IMG/VR virus record: IMGVR_UViG_3300037486_000490
Coordinates: 1 to 64,000 of that record
Length of the DNA: 64,000 bases
Direction: 5' to 3' (one strand)
From: a virus
The notes beneath the pieces are model-generated. The model saw nothing but the letters and a program-made list of their open reading frames with translations. It was not told the DNA's origin and ran no database searches. This document shows positions 50,883-58,997 of this stretch, piece after piece. A program made the position numbers and the translations under genes. How positions within the stretch are numbered: position 1 is the first letter of the stretch; the number at the start of each line of letters is the position of its first letter.

Positions 50883-52928
50883 TTAGAAGAAGCTTCTGTC
50901 CCAGAATGATCCTTCGGATGTCTCCTGGGCTTCGATCACCTGTTTTTTATACAAATCCTTCATATGGTACATTCCCACTATCATAGCGGAAACCCTGTCG
51001 AAGTTTCCTTCGCCGTAACGTATCAGTTCGTCCAGCAGCTGTAGGTCGTAGATATAATGCAGGTTCAACTTGTCCTTGCCATCATCGCCCTTTCCGCGGT
51101 GCATTATCAACCAGTCCCTGAGATAAATCTGTCCCTGACCCTTGCGCTCCTTGTTTGAGATGCTCATGCCGTAGGTACGTCCGAGCTTGCGAATGTTGAT
51201 GTTTTCCCGCTTGTCTATTATCTCCACCTCTTCCAGCAGCCAGCGCAGCTTATGCGTGCGCTTGGCATACTCCACCACGTTACCACGGTCATTTTCAAAT
51301 CCTATGCGTGCGTTGTAATACTCAGCCAGCATAAAGAGTACTTCGTTGTACTCGTCCTGCGACCCGGGTCTACCCACCCATGAGGCGACTATCATATCGT
51401 CAGGCTTGGATAGGGGGTTAATACGCTTTAAGACATACGCTGCACCGAGGGAGTTGCCACCGGAATCATCCTGTGCATAAGGGTCGCAGCATATAATGTA
51501 CATGTTATCGGGGATAACTCCGTCTGAGGAATAGAAGGGAGCCTGGTACACGGTCACGCATCCATGGATATTGTCTCCCTTTTCATGGGGGAACTTGGCT
51601 ACGGGACGAGCACTGTCCGAAGGTTTAAAGATCGTCTTGGCTTCAACACTCGTAGTAAGGAATCCGTTGACAGCCACGTTCTTATACAGCCCATGGGTAA
51701 AAATGTGGTTACGCCATTCAGAGATTGCCACCGTGGGGAATATATTCCCCGTTGTCCGAAGAAATGCTTCCCGAGGGGAGAAGGGACGTTCGGTAACATA
51801 CTTGTCAAGGATCGCCGGTGACTTGGCGGTAGTGCGTATATTCTCACGTTTTGCTTCTTCATATTCGCGCGCTGTCTGCCTATTGGAGTTTCCGTTGGAG
51901 TCTATGAACCCCTTTTTGTTTTGGTAATCAGGAAAGAAGAACCCGCAGTAAGTGCCGCGCGCATCATCGTCCCATATGTTCTCAACCGGGTAAAGGTTGT
52001 AAGGCTCGGGGTTATAGAACATCGACTCGAAGTCAATGGTACCACCTTCCATGTCACCACCAGTACCGTACAGCAGTATCTGACCGGTGATCAGCGCCCC
52101 ATCTTCTACAGCTGACTGGGTCGCCAGGTAAGAAGCCTTAAGGTTGTTGAATTTACCGCACTCCTCAAATAGGATGAGAGATGCATCCTTACCACGGGCG
52201 GCGTCCGGGTTATCAGCGAATGTGGTAGCGATTATCTGCGACCGGTAGCCTTTTTCGACATAGATCCCATTTATTTGTTCCAGATATGATGCCTTCACAT
52301 GCTCCATACGGTTGGTCACACCCCGGCGCTTTGTCCAGGCGGTATGCTCGTTCATGAAGTTCAGGTTGTCCACGATCATGCTCATGGTACCGTTGGGATA
52401 GAGGTACTTCTTATCGAATGCACCCACGAGCGTTATGGAGTCCCTGATAGTGTTGTACTTATTGGCTGCCTTGTCCGCATTCTTATAGGAATATCCTTTT
52501 CTTCGTGCCTTGCCGCAGATGACATGGTGACCACCATCTATCCACAGGGGTTTCTGATCCAGCAGTAATGCCTTAAGCTTTTCAGGGTCAATGCCCTTTT
52601 CCGCTATCTCGATGTGCCAGTAGTACTCATAATCTCCGTCCCAGAAGTCCGGGAAAGTCACGGTCTTTGTCTTGTACCGGGTCTTGCGCTTGGTAACTCC
52701 CGGAATCTCATCCACATCTTCGGTGAGTTTGATCTGCCCGAAGTTCAGGTAATGGTAATGATCGCCTGTAATCTGTTTTCCACCCGAGCTGTATCCATTA
52801 ATACACCGGCGCAGCTGCTCGTTCCAATATTCCATGTAACCCATGGAACTTGGAGGATCGTCGCAGTATCGCCCGTATTTGAGGAAAGTCTTGGCTTCCT
52901 CACGGAACATCTCGGTGTTAACCCACAT
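50883..52928 (-). CDS. terL: Terminase large subunit, 681 aa
   Basis: N-terminal ATPase: a P-loop-like CGKARRKGYS near residues 138-147 (atypical Walker A) and LILFEE near 251-256 (Walker B with catalytic Glu). The C-terminal nuclease part holds IICCDPYAQDDSGGN (first catalytic Asp) and RIGFENDRGNVVEYA. The N-terminal GDHYHYLNFGQIKL element is shared with crAss-like terminases. It drives DNA into the head through the portal and cuts it. It shares one base with the metallophosphoesterase gene and is 67 bases from the portal gene. Confidence 0.9.
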   Translation of the reverse strand: MWVNTEMFREEAKTFLKYGRYCDDPPSSMGYMEYWNEQLRRCINGYSSGGKQITGDHYHYLNFGQIKLTEDVDEIPGVTKRKTRYKTKTVTFPDFWDGDYEYYWHIEIAEKGIDPEKLKALLLDQKPLWIDGGHHVICGKARRKGYSYKNADKAANKYNTIRDSITLVGAFDKKYLYPNGTMSMIVDNLNFMNEHTAWTKRRGVTNRMEHVKASYLEQINGIYVEKGYRSQIIATTFADNPDAARGKDASLILFEECGKFNNLKASYLATQSAVEDGALITGQILLYGTGGDMEGGTIDFESMFYNPEPYNLYPVENIWDDDARGTYCGFFFPDYQNKKGFIDSNGNSNRQTAREYEEAKRENIRTTAKSPAILDKYVTERPFSPREAFLRTTGNIFPTVAISEWRNHIFTHGLYKNVAVNGFLTTSVEAKTIFKPSDSARPVAKFPHEKGDNIHGCVTVYQAPFYSSDGVIPDNMYIICCDPYAQDDSGGNSLGAAYVLKRINPLSKPDDMIVASWVGRPGSQDEYNEVLFMLAEYYNARIGFENDRGNVVEYAKRTHKLRWLLEEVEIIDKRENINIRKLGRTYGMSISNKERKGQGQIYLRDWLIMHRGKGDDGKDKLNLHYIYDLQLLDELIRYGEGNFDRVSAMIVGMYHMKDLYKKQVIEAQETSEGSFWDRSFF

Positions 52929-53890
52929 TACAGAGTGATAACTTGTCTTTTCTGTGATTCGGGCGTATAAAGGACCTCATGGAACGCATAACGCCCGTCT
53001 GCAAAAATATCCACATATCCGTACCCCCAATGAACTACTTTCGACATGCGCAGAGATCCATACTTGGTCATAGCCCCTTGCAGGGCAGGAAGCACCACCG
53101 CTGTCCGGAACCCGTCATCTATACGAATGAACGTATGGGTATGAGAACGGACTACTATGTCAGCGGTAGGGTTGTTCTCCAGCTGCGCCCAGAGGTCGCT
53201 CCAGAGAGCATCCTTAAGCAAAGGAGTTGCAGCTCCGTAAGGTGTTGAAGACCCTCCGGTATGATGCTTTACGTTGAAGATCACCCCGCCTATACTCAGC
53301 AGGTTCTCAGCATTAAGCATTGCACCAGTCTGCTGGGCAATGTTATACTCAAAAGCTTCCCCATCACCCGTATGATACGGAGTGCCATAGGTGATAACAT
53401 TGATCTTGGCTCCTACGGTGTCTATCACCTTAACAGCCATATCCACCTGGATATTCCGGTCAGTGGTAAGCAGTTCCGTACCTTTGCTCTTCTTACCGTC
53501 CCCGTCAATGAGATCGCCGTTGAAGATCGCATGTGTAAACGGTCTAAGACTATCGATGGATGCCGTAAAGAAGTCCCAGGACTCCCTTTCGAATTCTGCA
53601 AAGATCTTGTCTACTGCAGAATCCAGCGGAAGCTGGTACCCCTGTGGGGTGAGACCTGCCTTATGCCCGCAGTGAAAATCACCGGCAAGCAGTACCCTGT
53701 ACTTGGGTCGCTCCCTCAGTGCCTCCCTCATTGGCTCCTCGTTCAGAAGAACAAAGTTGAGCATGGTGGCTTCCCTGAGGGAAATGCCAAGCAGTTTAAT
53801 CAGTTCAGGATTACCTGCCTTAGGATGCATCCTTTTATAAGCGAATATTTTTGCCAATTCAATCGACGAGTATTTCCTTGGTATAGCCAT
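52928..53890 (-). CDS. Metallophosphoesterase (calcineurin-like), 320 aa
   Basis: The metal-binding motifs are present in order: LLAGDFHCGH (D71, H73), AIFNGDLIDGDG near residues 121-132, GTPYHTG as a variant of the usual NH[ED] motif, VKHHTGG, and VVRSHTHTF near the C-terminal third. These bind two metal ions and cut phosphate esters. The N-terminal 55 residues are a helical segment without an obvious motif. Its place between TerL and the small-terminase-like gene suggests a packaging-linked or DNA-end-processing role, but the substrate is unknown. Confidence 0.75.
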   Translation of the reverse strand: MAIPRKYSSIELAKIFAYKRMHPKAGNPELIKLLGISLREATMLNFVLLNEEPMREALRERPKYRVLLAGDFHCGHKAGLTPQGYQLPLDSAVDKIFAEFERESWDFFTASIDSLRPFTHAIFNGDLIDGDGKKSKGTELLTTDRNIQVDMAVKVIDTVGAKINVITYGTPYHTGDGEAFEYNIAQQTGAMLNAENLLSIGGVIFNVKHHTGGSSTPYGAATPLLKDALWSDLWAQLENNPTADIVVRSHTHTFIRIDDGFRTAVVLPALQGAMTKYGSLRMSKVVHWGYGYVDIFADGRYAFHEVLYTPESQKRQVITL

Positions 53891-53892
53891 AA

Positions 53893-54489
53893 TTAGTTTT
53901 CAAATGAATTAATATCACCACCGCCACGGATCTTGCGTCCGTTGCTCTGTTCCATTTTTACCTTTTCCTCAAGGTCCTCAAGCGTGCCTATTGCCTTTGG
54001 CAGCTTATCGGCAAGCACCAGGAGACTGGAAACAGACTGCACAATACTGTTAATCTCTTCTATATCGGATTCATCCTCACCTTCTGCAGGCGGAGTATTG
54101 AATGCAACCAGGCGATCCTCGATGCGCGAGCGCAGTGTTTCTATAACCTTGGTTGATGTCATCAGCGATTCGCGAATTGCGATAAGGGTACTGATGGAAG
54201 GGGTACGCTGTAGCTCGTCGTACTTGAGCTGAGCATCTATTACACCCTTGTCCGGTGTCCAGTCGGGGGACAGACCAAGCTCCCGCTTGACCCTCTGGAT
54301 GCGTTCGTCCTTGGGATAGATGATATACGGAGACTTGTAGTCAGTGACGAAGTAGATGAATGCAAGTTCCTGGAACGAGCGTTTCTTCTCCGGGGTCTTA
54401 TCTCTGCGAATAAGAGCAGCAAACTCCGGGATCACCTTGACCTCCGGAGCTATGACTATTTGGTGGTTTTCTTCTGAGAAGACTCCCAT
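53893..54489 (-). CDS. Small-terminase-position protein, 198 aa
   Basis: Helical protein with basic segments: ALIRRDKTPEKKRSFQEL and RIQRVKRELGLSPDWTPDKG near residues 28-80, and a leucine-rich second half. It lies two genes upstream of TerL and overlaps the IHF-like gene by 34 bases. Small terminases are too diverse to name by motif, but this position and DNA-binding-like composition suggest the TerS role. Alternative: a packaging or structural factor. Confidence 0.55.
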   Translation of the reverse strand: MGVFSEENHQIVIAPEVKVIPEFAALIRRDKTPEKKRSFQELAFIYFVTDYKSPYIIYPKDERIQRVKRELGLSPDWTPDKGVIDAQLKYDELQRTPSISTLIAIRESLMTSTKVIETLRSRIEDRLVAFNTPPAEGEDESDIEEINSIVQSVSSLLVLADKLPKAIGTLEDLEEKVKMEQSNGRKIRGGGDINSFEN

Positions 54490-54737
54490 GTCTGAGTTTG
54501 TTCATCCAGCCGACGATTAGCCATCGACTCATTAAGCTTCTTAAGCCTACCAGGTTTCACATGGAACTTCCCGAGGTACGGGAGACTGACGGTCTCAAAG
54601 CCGCTGTGTTCCATCATGTAAGTTGTATACTTGCTCTGGGTGCGCACGATGGACATTATCTCTTCCACAGGTGCACCTATCTCTTTACTGATCTCCCTGC
54701 ATATCTGCACTTCAAGATCACTCTTGGGGTATGCCAT
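54456..54737 (-). CDS. IHF/HU-like DNA-binding protein, 93 aa
   Basis: Residues 45-66 carry FETVSLPYLGKFHVKPGRLK, which matches the HU/IHF beta-arm with its GxF signature; the N-terminal half is the helical dimerisation part (LEVQICREISKEIGAPVEEI). Crassvirales encode two related small proteins annotated as IHF subunits near the packaging genes. It may bend DNA for packaging initiation or transcription control. It overlaps the 198-aa gene by 34 bases and the 110-aa gene by one. Confidence 0.7.
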   Translation of the reverse strand: MAYPKSDLEVQICREISKEIGAPVEEIMSIVRTQSKYTTYMMEHSGFETVSLPYLGKFHVKPGRLKKLNESMANRRLDEQTQTWESSQKKTTK

Positions 54738-55069
54738 CAGCGCTTAATGAACTTAAAGCAAAGACCATTGCGAAAGTTTTCGGGATCAAGCACCGGGTTA
54801 TAGGAGTAGAGCCCTATGCCGTTTACCAGGAGAACGCCCTTATCCTTGAACTTCTTAATGTAGTTGTTCAGAACTGCGACATTCTTCATTGCGCATTTTT
54901 TCACAACCGCTTCCTTGAACTCATGCGTACAAGGATCGGTAGTGGATGTCTGGAGAAACGCCTCCAGCACCTTAAGTTCTTTGTTTGAAAGTTTCAGAAG
55001 CCCGTTCAGGACTTCAAGGTAGGAGCTGATAAAAGTCTCCTCATGTACCTGGATGTTCAGTGTCTTCAT
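54737..55069 (-). CDS. Winged-helix-like DNA-binding protein, 110 aa
   Basis: The middle (LSNKELKVLEAFL, then AVVKKCAMKNVAVLNNYIKKFKDKGVLLVNGIGLYS) reads as a helix-turn-helix followed by a small wing. It lies at the upstream end of the packaging cluster, overlapping the IHF-like gene by one base and the 100-aa gene by 29. Likely a transcription regulator or a packaging cofactor. No sensor domain is visible. Confidence 0.55.
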   Translation of the reverse strand: MKTLNIQVHEETFISSYLEVLNGLLKLSNKELKVLEAFLQTSTTDPCTHEFKEAVVKKCAMKNVAVLNNYIKKFKDKGVLLVNGIGLYSYNPVLDPENFRNGLCFKFIKR

Positions 55070-55343
55070 TATGCTGTTTTACATTTTGTACTTTGCGTGC
55101 GAGTCGCTTCTTCAGAAGCCGTCTGATGCTTTTAAGAAGGAAGATGGTGTTCTGGTTCTCTGCCGAGTACCTTACCTTCTGCAGGTGGTAGAAGCGCTCG
55201 ATCATCATGTCGATCACTTCTTCGTTGGTAGTACCGTTGCTGTAGCCGCCGGCGGGTAGTTTCTCCGTAAATCTCAATTGTTGTGAACTGTCCCCGTTAA
55301 AGTTGAGTAGTTCGAACTCTGCACCCTCTTTAATTACTTTCAT
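55041..55343 (-). CDS. Hypothetical protein heading the late operon, 100 aa
   Basis: Start taken at the ATG (MKVIKEGAEFELLNFNGDSS). A TTG 15 codons upstream is open but overlaps two TATATTTG boxes, which argues for the ATG. Content is helical with a basic C-terminus (SIRRLLKKRLARKVQNVKQ). It is the first gene of the leftward cluster, directly below the candidate late promoter boxes. Function unknown. Confidence 0.6.
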   Translation of the reverse strand: MKVIKEGAEFELLNFNGDSSQQLRFTEKLPAGGYSNGTTNEEVIDMMIERFYHLQKVRYSAENQNTIFLLKSIRRLLKKRLARKVQNVKQHNEDTEHPGT

Positions 55344-55372
55344 AGTAACAGAATAATATATCGTATATGCAA

Positions 55373-55398
55373 CAAATATATTACTCAATGCAAATATA
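55373..55398 (-). promoter_or_regulatory. Two TATATTTG boxes upstream of the late cluster
   Basis: Minus-strand TATATTTG occurs at 55373-55380 and again at 55391-55398, both matching TAnnTTTG and lying 30-55 bases before the ATG at 55343. They are placed to drive leftward transcription of the late cluster. No TTTG at the usual -33 distance is seen for either, so activation by a phage factor is possible. Confidence 0.4.
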
Positions 55399-55752
55399 AT
55401 CAGAATAATGTTCTGTTTAACCGCTGGTATATAGACTTTTTGTATTTAGTTATCAACTTCTTACGTCAAACGGAATATTATGTAACTTTGGGTAAACAAA
55501 ATGTCCCCCGAGAGGGGGTCATCCGTACTTCTTCCGTACTCGTAATGTACTTTGTTCTCGTAACTTGTTGATAATCAATCTAAGCGGCGGTGCGGACGGG
55601 ACTCGAACCCGCGACCCTCGCAGCGATTTTGAAGGGTATAACCTTAAATTCTTCTCCAAAGTATCAGGGTATACCTTTATAAAGTTCCGAATAAAAGTTT
55701 TCCGAGTACGGATCAAGTACGGGAAGCCGTACTCCAATCTAAAATCTAAACC
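55399..55752. other. Gene-free attachment and control region
   Basis: About 350 bases without a gene between the leftward late cluster and the integrase. It holds the tRNA-like half described separately and candidate recombinase arm sites: TTAGTTATCAAC at 55446-55457 is the exact inverse of GTTGATAACTAA at 57909-57920, and a related TTGTTGATAA lies at 55565-55574, just beside the tRNA half. This mixture is typical of an attP region. Confidence 0.5.
55588..55633 (-). other. Candidate attP core: 3' half of a tRNA
   Basis: Read on the minus strand, this stretch has an anticodon loop (TTCAAAA), the 3' strand of the anticodon stem, a variable segment, a T-arm GCGGG/TTCGAGT/CCCGT, a CCGCACC acceptor strand and a discriminator base. 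The 5' half of the tRNA is absent, as in phage attachment sites that restore a host tRNA 3' end on integration. The loop would read CAA (Leu) or be part of another class II tRNA. It lies 120 bases from the integrase start. CCA is not encoded. Confidence 0.6.
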
Positions 55753-56949
55753 ATGCCCAGCATTAAAGTCAGAAAGTATGGAAACTCGGTTTACGTGATC
55801 TATGTTCATCGTAACCAAAAACTGAAAGTTTACACCGGGGTAAAGGTCGATGACCTGCATTGGAACCTGTCTGTCCCGAGGAAGAGCTGTCCCAACTACG
55901 ACAATGTGCTTGCCCAAATTAACCAGATGGAAACACGCCTTCTGAACGCTTCCATGAAGGTACGTACGATGGGTATAGACCCGACAGTTGACAGGGTGAG
56001 GATGGAGCTTAAAGCACAGGAGGTGGTAAAGGAAGCGGAGAAACCCTTCTGGGAAATATACAACACCTATCTCCTTACGCGCACCTTCAAACCTCCGACA
56101 CGCCAAAAGGTGGAGATCCATAAGAAGATGCTGCAGTTCTTCTGCACCTGGTCGGGCTATGAGTTCGATATAAAGACCTGGGACAAGCTCGCCTTTGGCA
56201 GGTTGATACAATACCTATTGTTCACACAGAAGATGGCAGACTCAACTATAGACCGGTTGGTAAGAGGTGTGAAAGCTTTTCTCCGGTTTGCTTATCCTAC
56301 GGTTGACCTGTCGTGGATGAAGTACAAACTCCTGAGTACTGAAGAGACCGTGGTGGCACTTTCGGATGGGGAGCTTAAGTATCTTATCGACGCTGACCTC
56401 GGCGGTTACCTGGAGAAGACCAGGGACCTATTCGTGTTCCTCGCCACTACCGGTATGCGCTTTTCAGATAGCCAGCTGTTCAATCCGACCTGGGTAACCG
56501 AGGAACAGATACTGGAATTCAACCAGCATAAGACCGGCGGGAAAGCTTATCCTCCCTTATACGAGGTATCCCGCAGGATCCTCTCCAAGTACAACGGTAT
56601 ACCTCCCCAGATCTCCAACCAGAAGTTCAATGATTACCTGAAAGTCCTGTTTGAGGAGCTTAAGTTCTCCAGATCCATTACCTCTAACATCGTCCGCAAT
56701 AAGGTTGTATTCACCTCAGTTGCCCCATTAAGTGAGGTAATCTCCTCACATACAGCGCGTCGTACATTTATTTCTCTCTGCCTGTCCCATGGAATACCGA
56801 TCCAGGATGTGATGAAAATGTCTGGTCACGCCGATTATAAGTCCATGAGACCCTATATCCGAGTCACCCGTCAGCACCTTCGTACAGTAGCCGATAGGTG
56901 GAATCCCGGGGCAACTGTAGAAGGATCAGGAAGTTCGGGAGGTTTGTAA
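55753..56949 (+). CDS. int: Tyrosine recombinase/integrase, 398 aa
   Basis: N-terminal SAM-like DNA-binding part, then the catalytic domain with TTGMRFSDS (R236), HKTGGKAYPP (K260), HTARRTF (H333, R336), MSGHADYKS (H359) and RPYIRVT (tyrosine Y368), i.e. the full R-K-HxxR-H-Y set. It is of the Bacteroidetes phage/ICE type by length and by the basic beta-rich N-terminus. It is transcribed away from the late cluster, with the tRNA-like half immediately upstream. Probably integrates and excises the phage genome. Confidence 0.9.
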   Translation: MPSIKVRKYGNSVYVIYVHRNQKLKVYTGVKVDDLHWNLSVPRKSCPNYDNVLAQINQMETRLLNASMKVRTMGIDPTVDRVRMELKAQEVVKEAEKPFWEIYNTYLLTRTFKPPTRQKVEIHKKMLQFFCTWSGYEFDIKTWDKLAFGRLIQYLLFTQKMADSTIDRLVRGVKAFLRFAYPTVDLSWMKYKLLSTEETVVALSDGELKYLIDADLGGYLEKTRDLFVFLATTGMRFSDSQLFNPTWVTEEQILEFNQHKTGGKAYPPLYEVSRRILSKYNGIPPQISNQKFNDYLKVLFEELKFSRSITSNIVRNKVVFTSVAPLSEVISSHTARRTFISLCLSHGIPIQDVMKMSGHADYKSMRPYIRVTRQHLRTVADRWNPGATVEGSGSSGGL

Positions 56950-57074
56950 AAGTTAATATCATTGTTAATAAATATAAGGTAAAATGCTTGTTATTCAAAT
57001 TTTTTTTTATGTCAATGTATATTAACTAATATATGAATATATCTATACCTTATGATGTACAAATGTACATGTCT

Positions 57075-57515
57075 CTAATCCTCCTCGTCCTCCTCAAAAT
57101 CTTCTTCATCATCATCATCGAAAGGTTCCTCAGGCTCACATCCGGGTATAGTATCCAGGCGGGACAAGTCTATATATCGGGGATTGGTAATCTGGAATCC
57201 GCCGGATATCTCATCGATTTTCATCATCGTTGAGAGTATGGTGATAGGGGAGAAGATGATTATGGGAAAGGTGAGCAGAGTACGGTTCTTATCTCTTATT
57301 ACGCTATAGATGGCATCTTCCTTAATGAATGGGGCTGGAAAGTAGGGTAAGGAAGAGGATACCCAGTCCAGGATAGAATCGTCAGGTCTGCCATTACGCA
57401 TCAGCTGATCCTTGATAGTCTTACCCATATTACGAGAAACCTGGATAGCTATCGTAAAGTTCTTACGATTGAGGATATCCTGCGCATTCGCCATCACAAT
57501 CTTACTTGCTCGCAT
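57075..57515 (-). CDS. Hypothetical protein with acidic tail, 146 aa
   Basis: Unrecognised alpha-beta protein. The last 15 residues are almost only Asp and Glu. A helix (DILNRKNFTIAIQVSRNMGKTI) and a hydrophobic beta segment (TLLTFPIIIFSPITILSTM) lie in the first 105. It overlaps the wHTH gene by 14 bases on the same strand, so the two form one leftward unit. An acidic tail of this kind can mimic DNA or bind a basic protein; inference only. Confidence 0.6.
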   Translation of the reverse strand: MRASKIVMANAQDILNRKNFTIAIQVSRNMGKTIKDQLMRNGRPDDSILDWVSSSLPYFPAPFIKEDAIYSVIRDKNRTLLTFPIIIFSPITILSTMMKIDEISGGFQITNPRYIDLSRLDTIPGCEPEEPFDDDDEEDFEEDEED

Positions 57516-57882
57516 CTGTTATAGAGAATTTACCAAAAGGTTTTTCCAAATAGTATTTCAACTTATACTCAAAGGCTTTCCGGTCCTTATTGACGTAATA
57601 CCGCTCAAGTATTATCGGGATATCCGCGATGCTATAGTCTAACCTTCCTACAAGGATTATAAGCCCCGCGCGCGTGAGGCGGTCAAGGGACTTGTCCAAC
57701 GTCCTTCTCCCCAGTCTCAACTCCCTCTCCAGCGCTCTCTTGCACAGGGAGATCCTGTTCTTTCTACTCCTTCCTACCAGCAGCAGCATCTTCTCAAATA
57801 CTGCTGCATCATCGAGCGTCCATTGAGATTGAACATGCTGAAGCTCACTGAAAGCTATAGACAAATTTAAGCTTTTATGCAT
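57502..57882 (-). CDS. Helix-turn-helix regulator, 126 aa
   Basis: Start taken at the ATG (MHKSLNLSIAF); the frame is open further upstream from a TTG. Residues about 43-77 form a winged helix-turn-helix (RISLCKRALERELRLGRRTL, then DKSLDRLTRAGLIILVG). It is transcribed divergently from the RHH gene across a 109-base gap that holds a well-formed promoter. Candidate repressor or switch protein beside the integrase. Confidence 0.65.
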   Translation of the reverse strand: MHKSLNLSIAFSELQHVQSQWTLDDAAVFEKMLLLVGRSRKNRISLCKRALERELRLGRRTLDKSLDRLTRAGLIILVGRLDYSIADIPIILERYYVNKDRKAFEYKLKYYLEKPFGKFSITDASK

Positions 57883-57941
57883 AATATTATGTTGAATAAA
57901 CAACCATTGTTGATAACTAACGCAATTTAAACAGAATAATA

Positions 57942-57973
57942 TTTGGTTTGTATAAACCTATCGTATATATTTG
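57942..57973 (+). promoter_or_regulatory. Bacteroidetes-type promoter for the rightward genes
   Basis: TTTG at 57942-57945 and TATATTTG at 57966-57973 are separated by 20 bases, which fits the Bacteroidetes -33/-7 consensus. The ATG of the RHH gene is 19 bases further. GTTGATAACTAA just upstream (57909-57920) repeats, inverted, near the attP core, and may be an operator. Confidence 0.7.
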
Positions 57974-57991
57974 CAACGTAAAAATTGATGA

Positions 57992-58240
57992 ATGGACATA
58001 CCAATTAAAGAAAAAAGAAACAGTCTCCTGGTGATAAGACTCACCGAGAGCGAAATGCAAATAGTACGAGCTTTTAAAAAGTCCAATCAGTTGATCAATA
58101 TATCTCATATTGTTCGTGAACATCTGCTTAAGGTAATTGCCGAGTGTACAAATGTACAACTTTCCGAAGAGAAATCCTCAACAGGAAATTCCAAGGACTG
58201 GATATGGATCAATCCTATCGAGGTAGTAGCCAATAAGTAG
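57992..58240 (+). CDS. Ribbon-helix-helix-like DNA-binding protein, 82 aa
   Basis: Starts with LVIRLTESEMQIVRAFKK, then INISHIVREHLLKVIAE, the beta-strand plus two-helix pattern of Arc/MetJ-type RHH regulators and relaxosome accessory proteins. The C-terminal 35 residues are a charged tail. It is the first gene of the rightward region, directly behind the promoter and divergent from the wHTH gene. Likely an early regulator. Confidence 0.6.
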   Translation: MDIPIKEKRNSLLVIRLTESEMQIVRAFKKSNQLINISHIVREHLLKVIAECTNVQLSEEKSSTGNSKDWIWINPIEVVANK

Positions 58241-58261
58241 AAGTACGGTTGCCATTCAGTT

Positions 58262-58380
58262 CTTTGACATGTGGGTATCGGTTGTCTCGCTCTTGAGTGA
58301 GCGAGGGGACCAGGAGGACAAACCGGTGCGAAGACCACCGCAGCGCAAATAGGGCGAAACCCTTCAATACCGAACGATGA
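58262..58380 (+). ncRNA. Candidate structured RNA with three hairpins
   Basis: Gene-free stretch with an outer pairing GGTAT (58274-58278) to ATACC (58367-58371) enclosing CTCGCTC/GAGCGAG (58286-58292, 58299-58305), CGGTG/CACCG (58324-58328, 58336-58340) and AGGG/CCCT (58351-58354, 58360-58363) around the loop CGAAA. A strong terminator follows at 58407. Nothing matches an RNA family I can name. The multibranched layout and terminator suggest a discrete small RNA or a 5' control element of the next gene. Confidence 0.45.
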
Positions 58381-58406
58381 TGCTAATTAACGAAAATTTA
58401 TACAAG

Positions 58407-58435
58407 AGAGGGGGTTAACTCCCCCCTCTTCTTTA
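58407..58435 (+). terminator. Terminator or attenuator before the KOW-like gene
   Basis: AGAGGGGG (58407-58414) pairs with CCCCCTCT (58422-58429), followed by TCTTT. It ends 11 bases before the ATG at 58446, so it either ends the RNA upstream or attenuates the following gene. Confidence 0.65.
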
Positions 58436-58445
58436 AAAGATTCTG

Positions 58446-58718
58446 ATGGTAAAAACCTTATTGACAATAGGCAACCGGGTCATGGTAACCTGGGGACAAC
58501 CCCACTTCGATTACCTGGAACCAAACAAACTTAAGGACCTTAAGCCGGAGCTGGTAGGGAAGGTTGGAACTATTCTGGACTTTCACCCTATGAAGGGGTA
58601 CAAGGTGCTGATAGACACTTCTCTTCCGATAGCAGGCAATAACCTCTTCTGGTTCAACGCGAACTGTATACGTCGACTCTCCTTCATAGAGAGCGTTATC
58701 GACTGGATAAAAAACTAA
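58446..58718 (+). CDS. KOW/SH3-like small protein, 90 aa
   Basis: Residues 8-15 read IGNRVMVT and residues 38-57 read GKVGTILDFHPMKGYKVLID, the beta-barrel pattern of KOW/SH3-like domains that bind nucleic acid or protein. The C-terminal part has NNLFWFNANCIRRL. It lies right after a terminator-like hairpin and nine bases before the 89-aa gene. Exact role unknown. Confidence 0.5.
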   Translation: MVKTLLTIGNRVMVTWGQPHFDYLEPNKLKDLKPELVGKVGTILDFHPMKGYKVLIDTSLPIAGNNLFWFNANCIRRLSFIESVIDWIKN

Positions 58719-58727
58719 ATCAATACA

Positions 58728-58997
58728 ATGACTGAAGATGCATTTACAAAACCCCGGGTCATCATCTTCCCGGGGATCCCCGATAAGACCGGCGGATACC
58801 GAACCTTGAACAACAAGCCTCTTGCGCACAGGACGGCTTTTTATTGCAAGGTCATAAAAGGTGATGAGAACATGGGCGAAGTGTTCACTCCCGAAGAGAT
58901 AGACTATATCATTAAGGACTATGTAGTGAACAAGCTCAACAAGGAATTGGTGAGTAAATCTTTGAGGGATATTATCGTCCATATAAACAACTCATGA
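58728..58997 (+). CDS. Hypothetical early protein, 89 aa
   Basis: Unrecognised. A beta N-terminus (PRVIIFPGIPDKTGGYRTL) is followed by a helical end (FTPEEIDYIIKDYVVNKL). The start is preceded by the AACTAAATCAA leader that also precedes two other genes of this region. It overlaps the next gene by four bases (ATGA), indicating coupling. Confidence 0.55.
   Translation: MTEDAFTKPRVIIFPGIPDKTGGYRTLNNKPLAHRTAFYCKVIKGDENMGEVFTPEEIDYIIKDYVVNKLNKELVSKSLRDIIVHINNS

Noticed and set aside
55519-56211. A 230-codon minus-strand frame opposite the integrase
   Set aside because: It overlaps the integrase, which has a complete R-K-HxxR-H-Y set; the antisense product shows no domain.
57033-57233. A plus-strand frame of 66 codons
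   Set aside because: It overlaps the 146-aa minus-strand gene, whose frame is longer and coupled to the wHTH gene.
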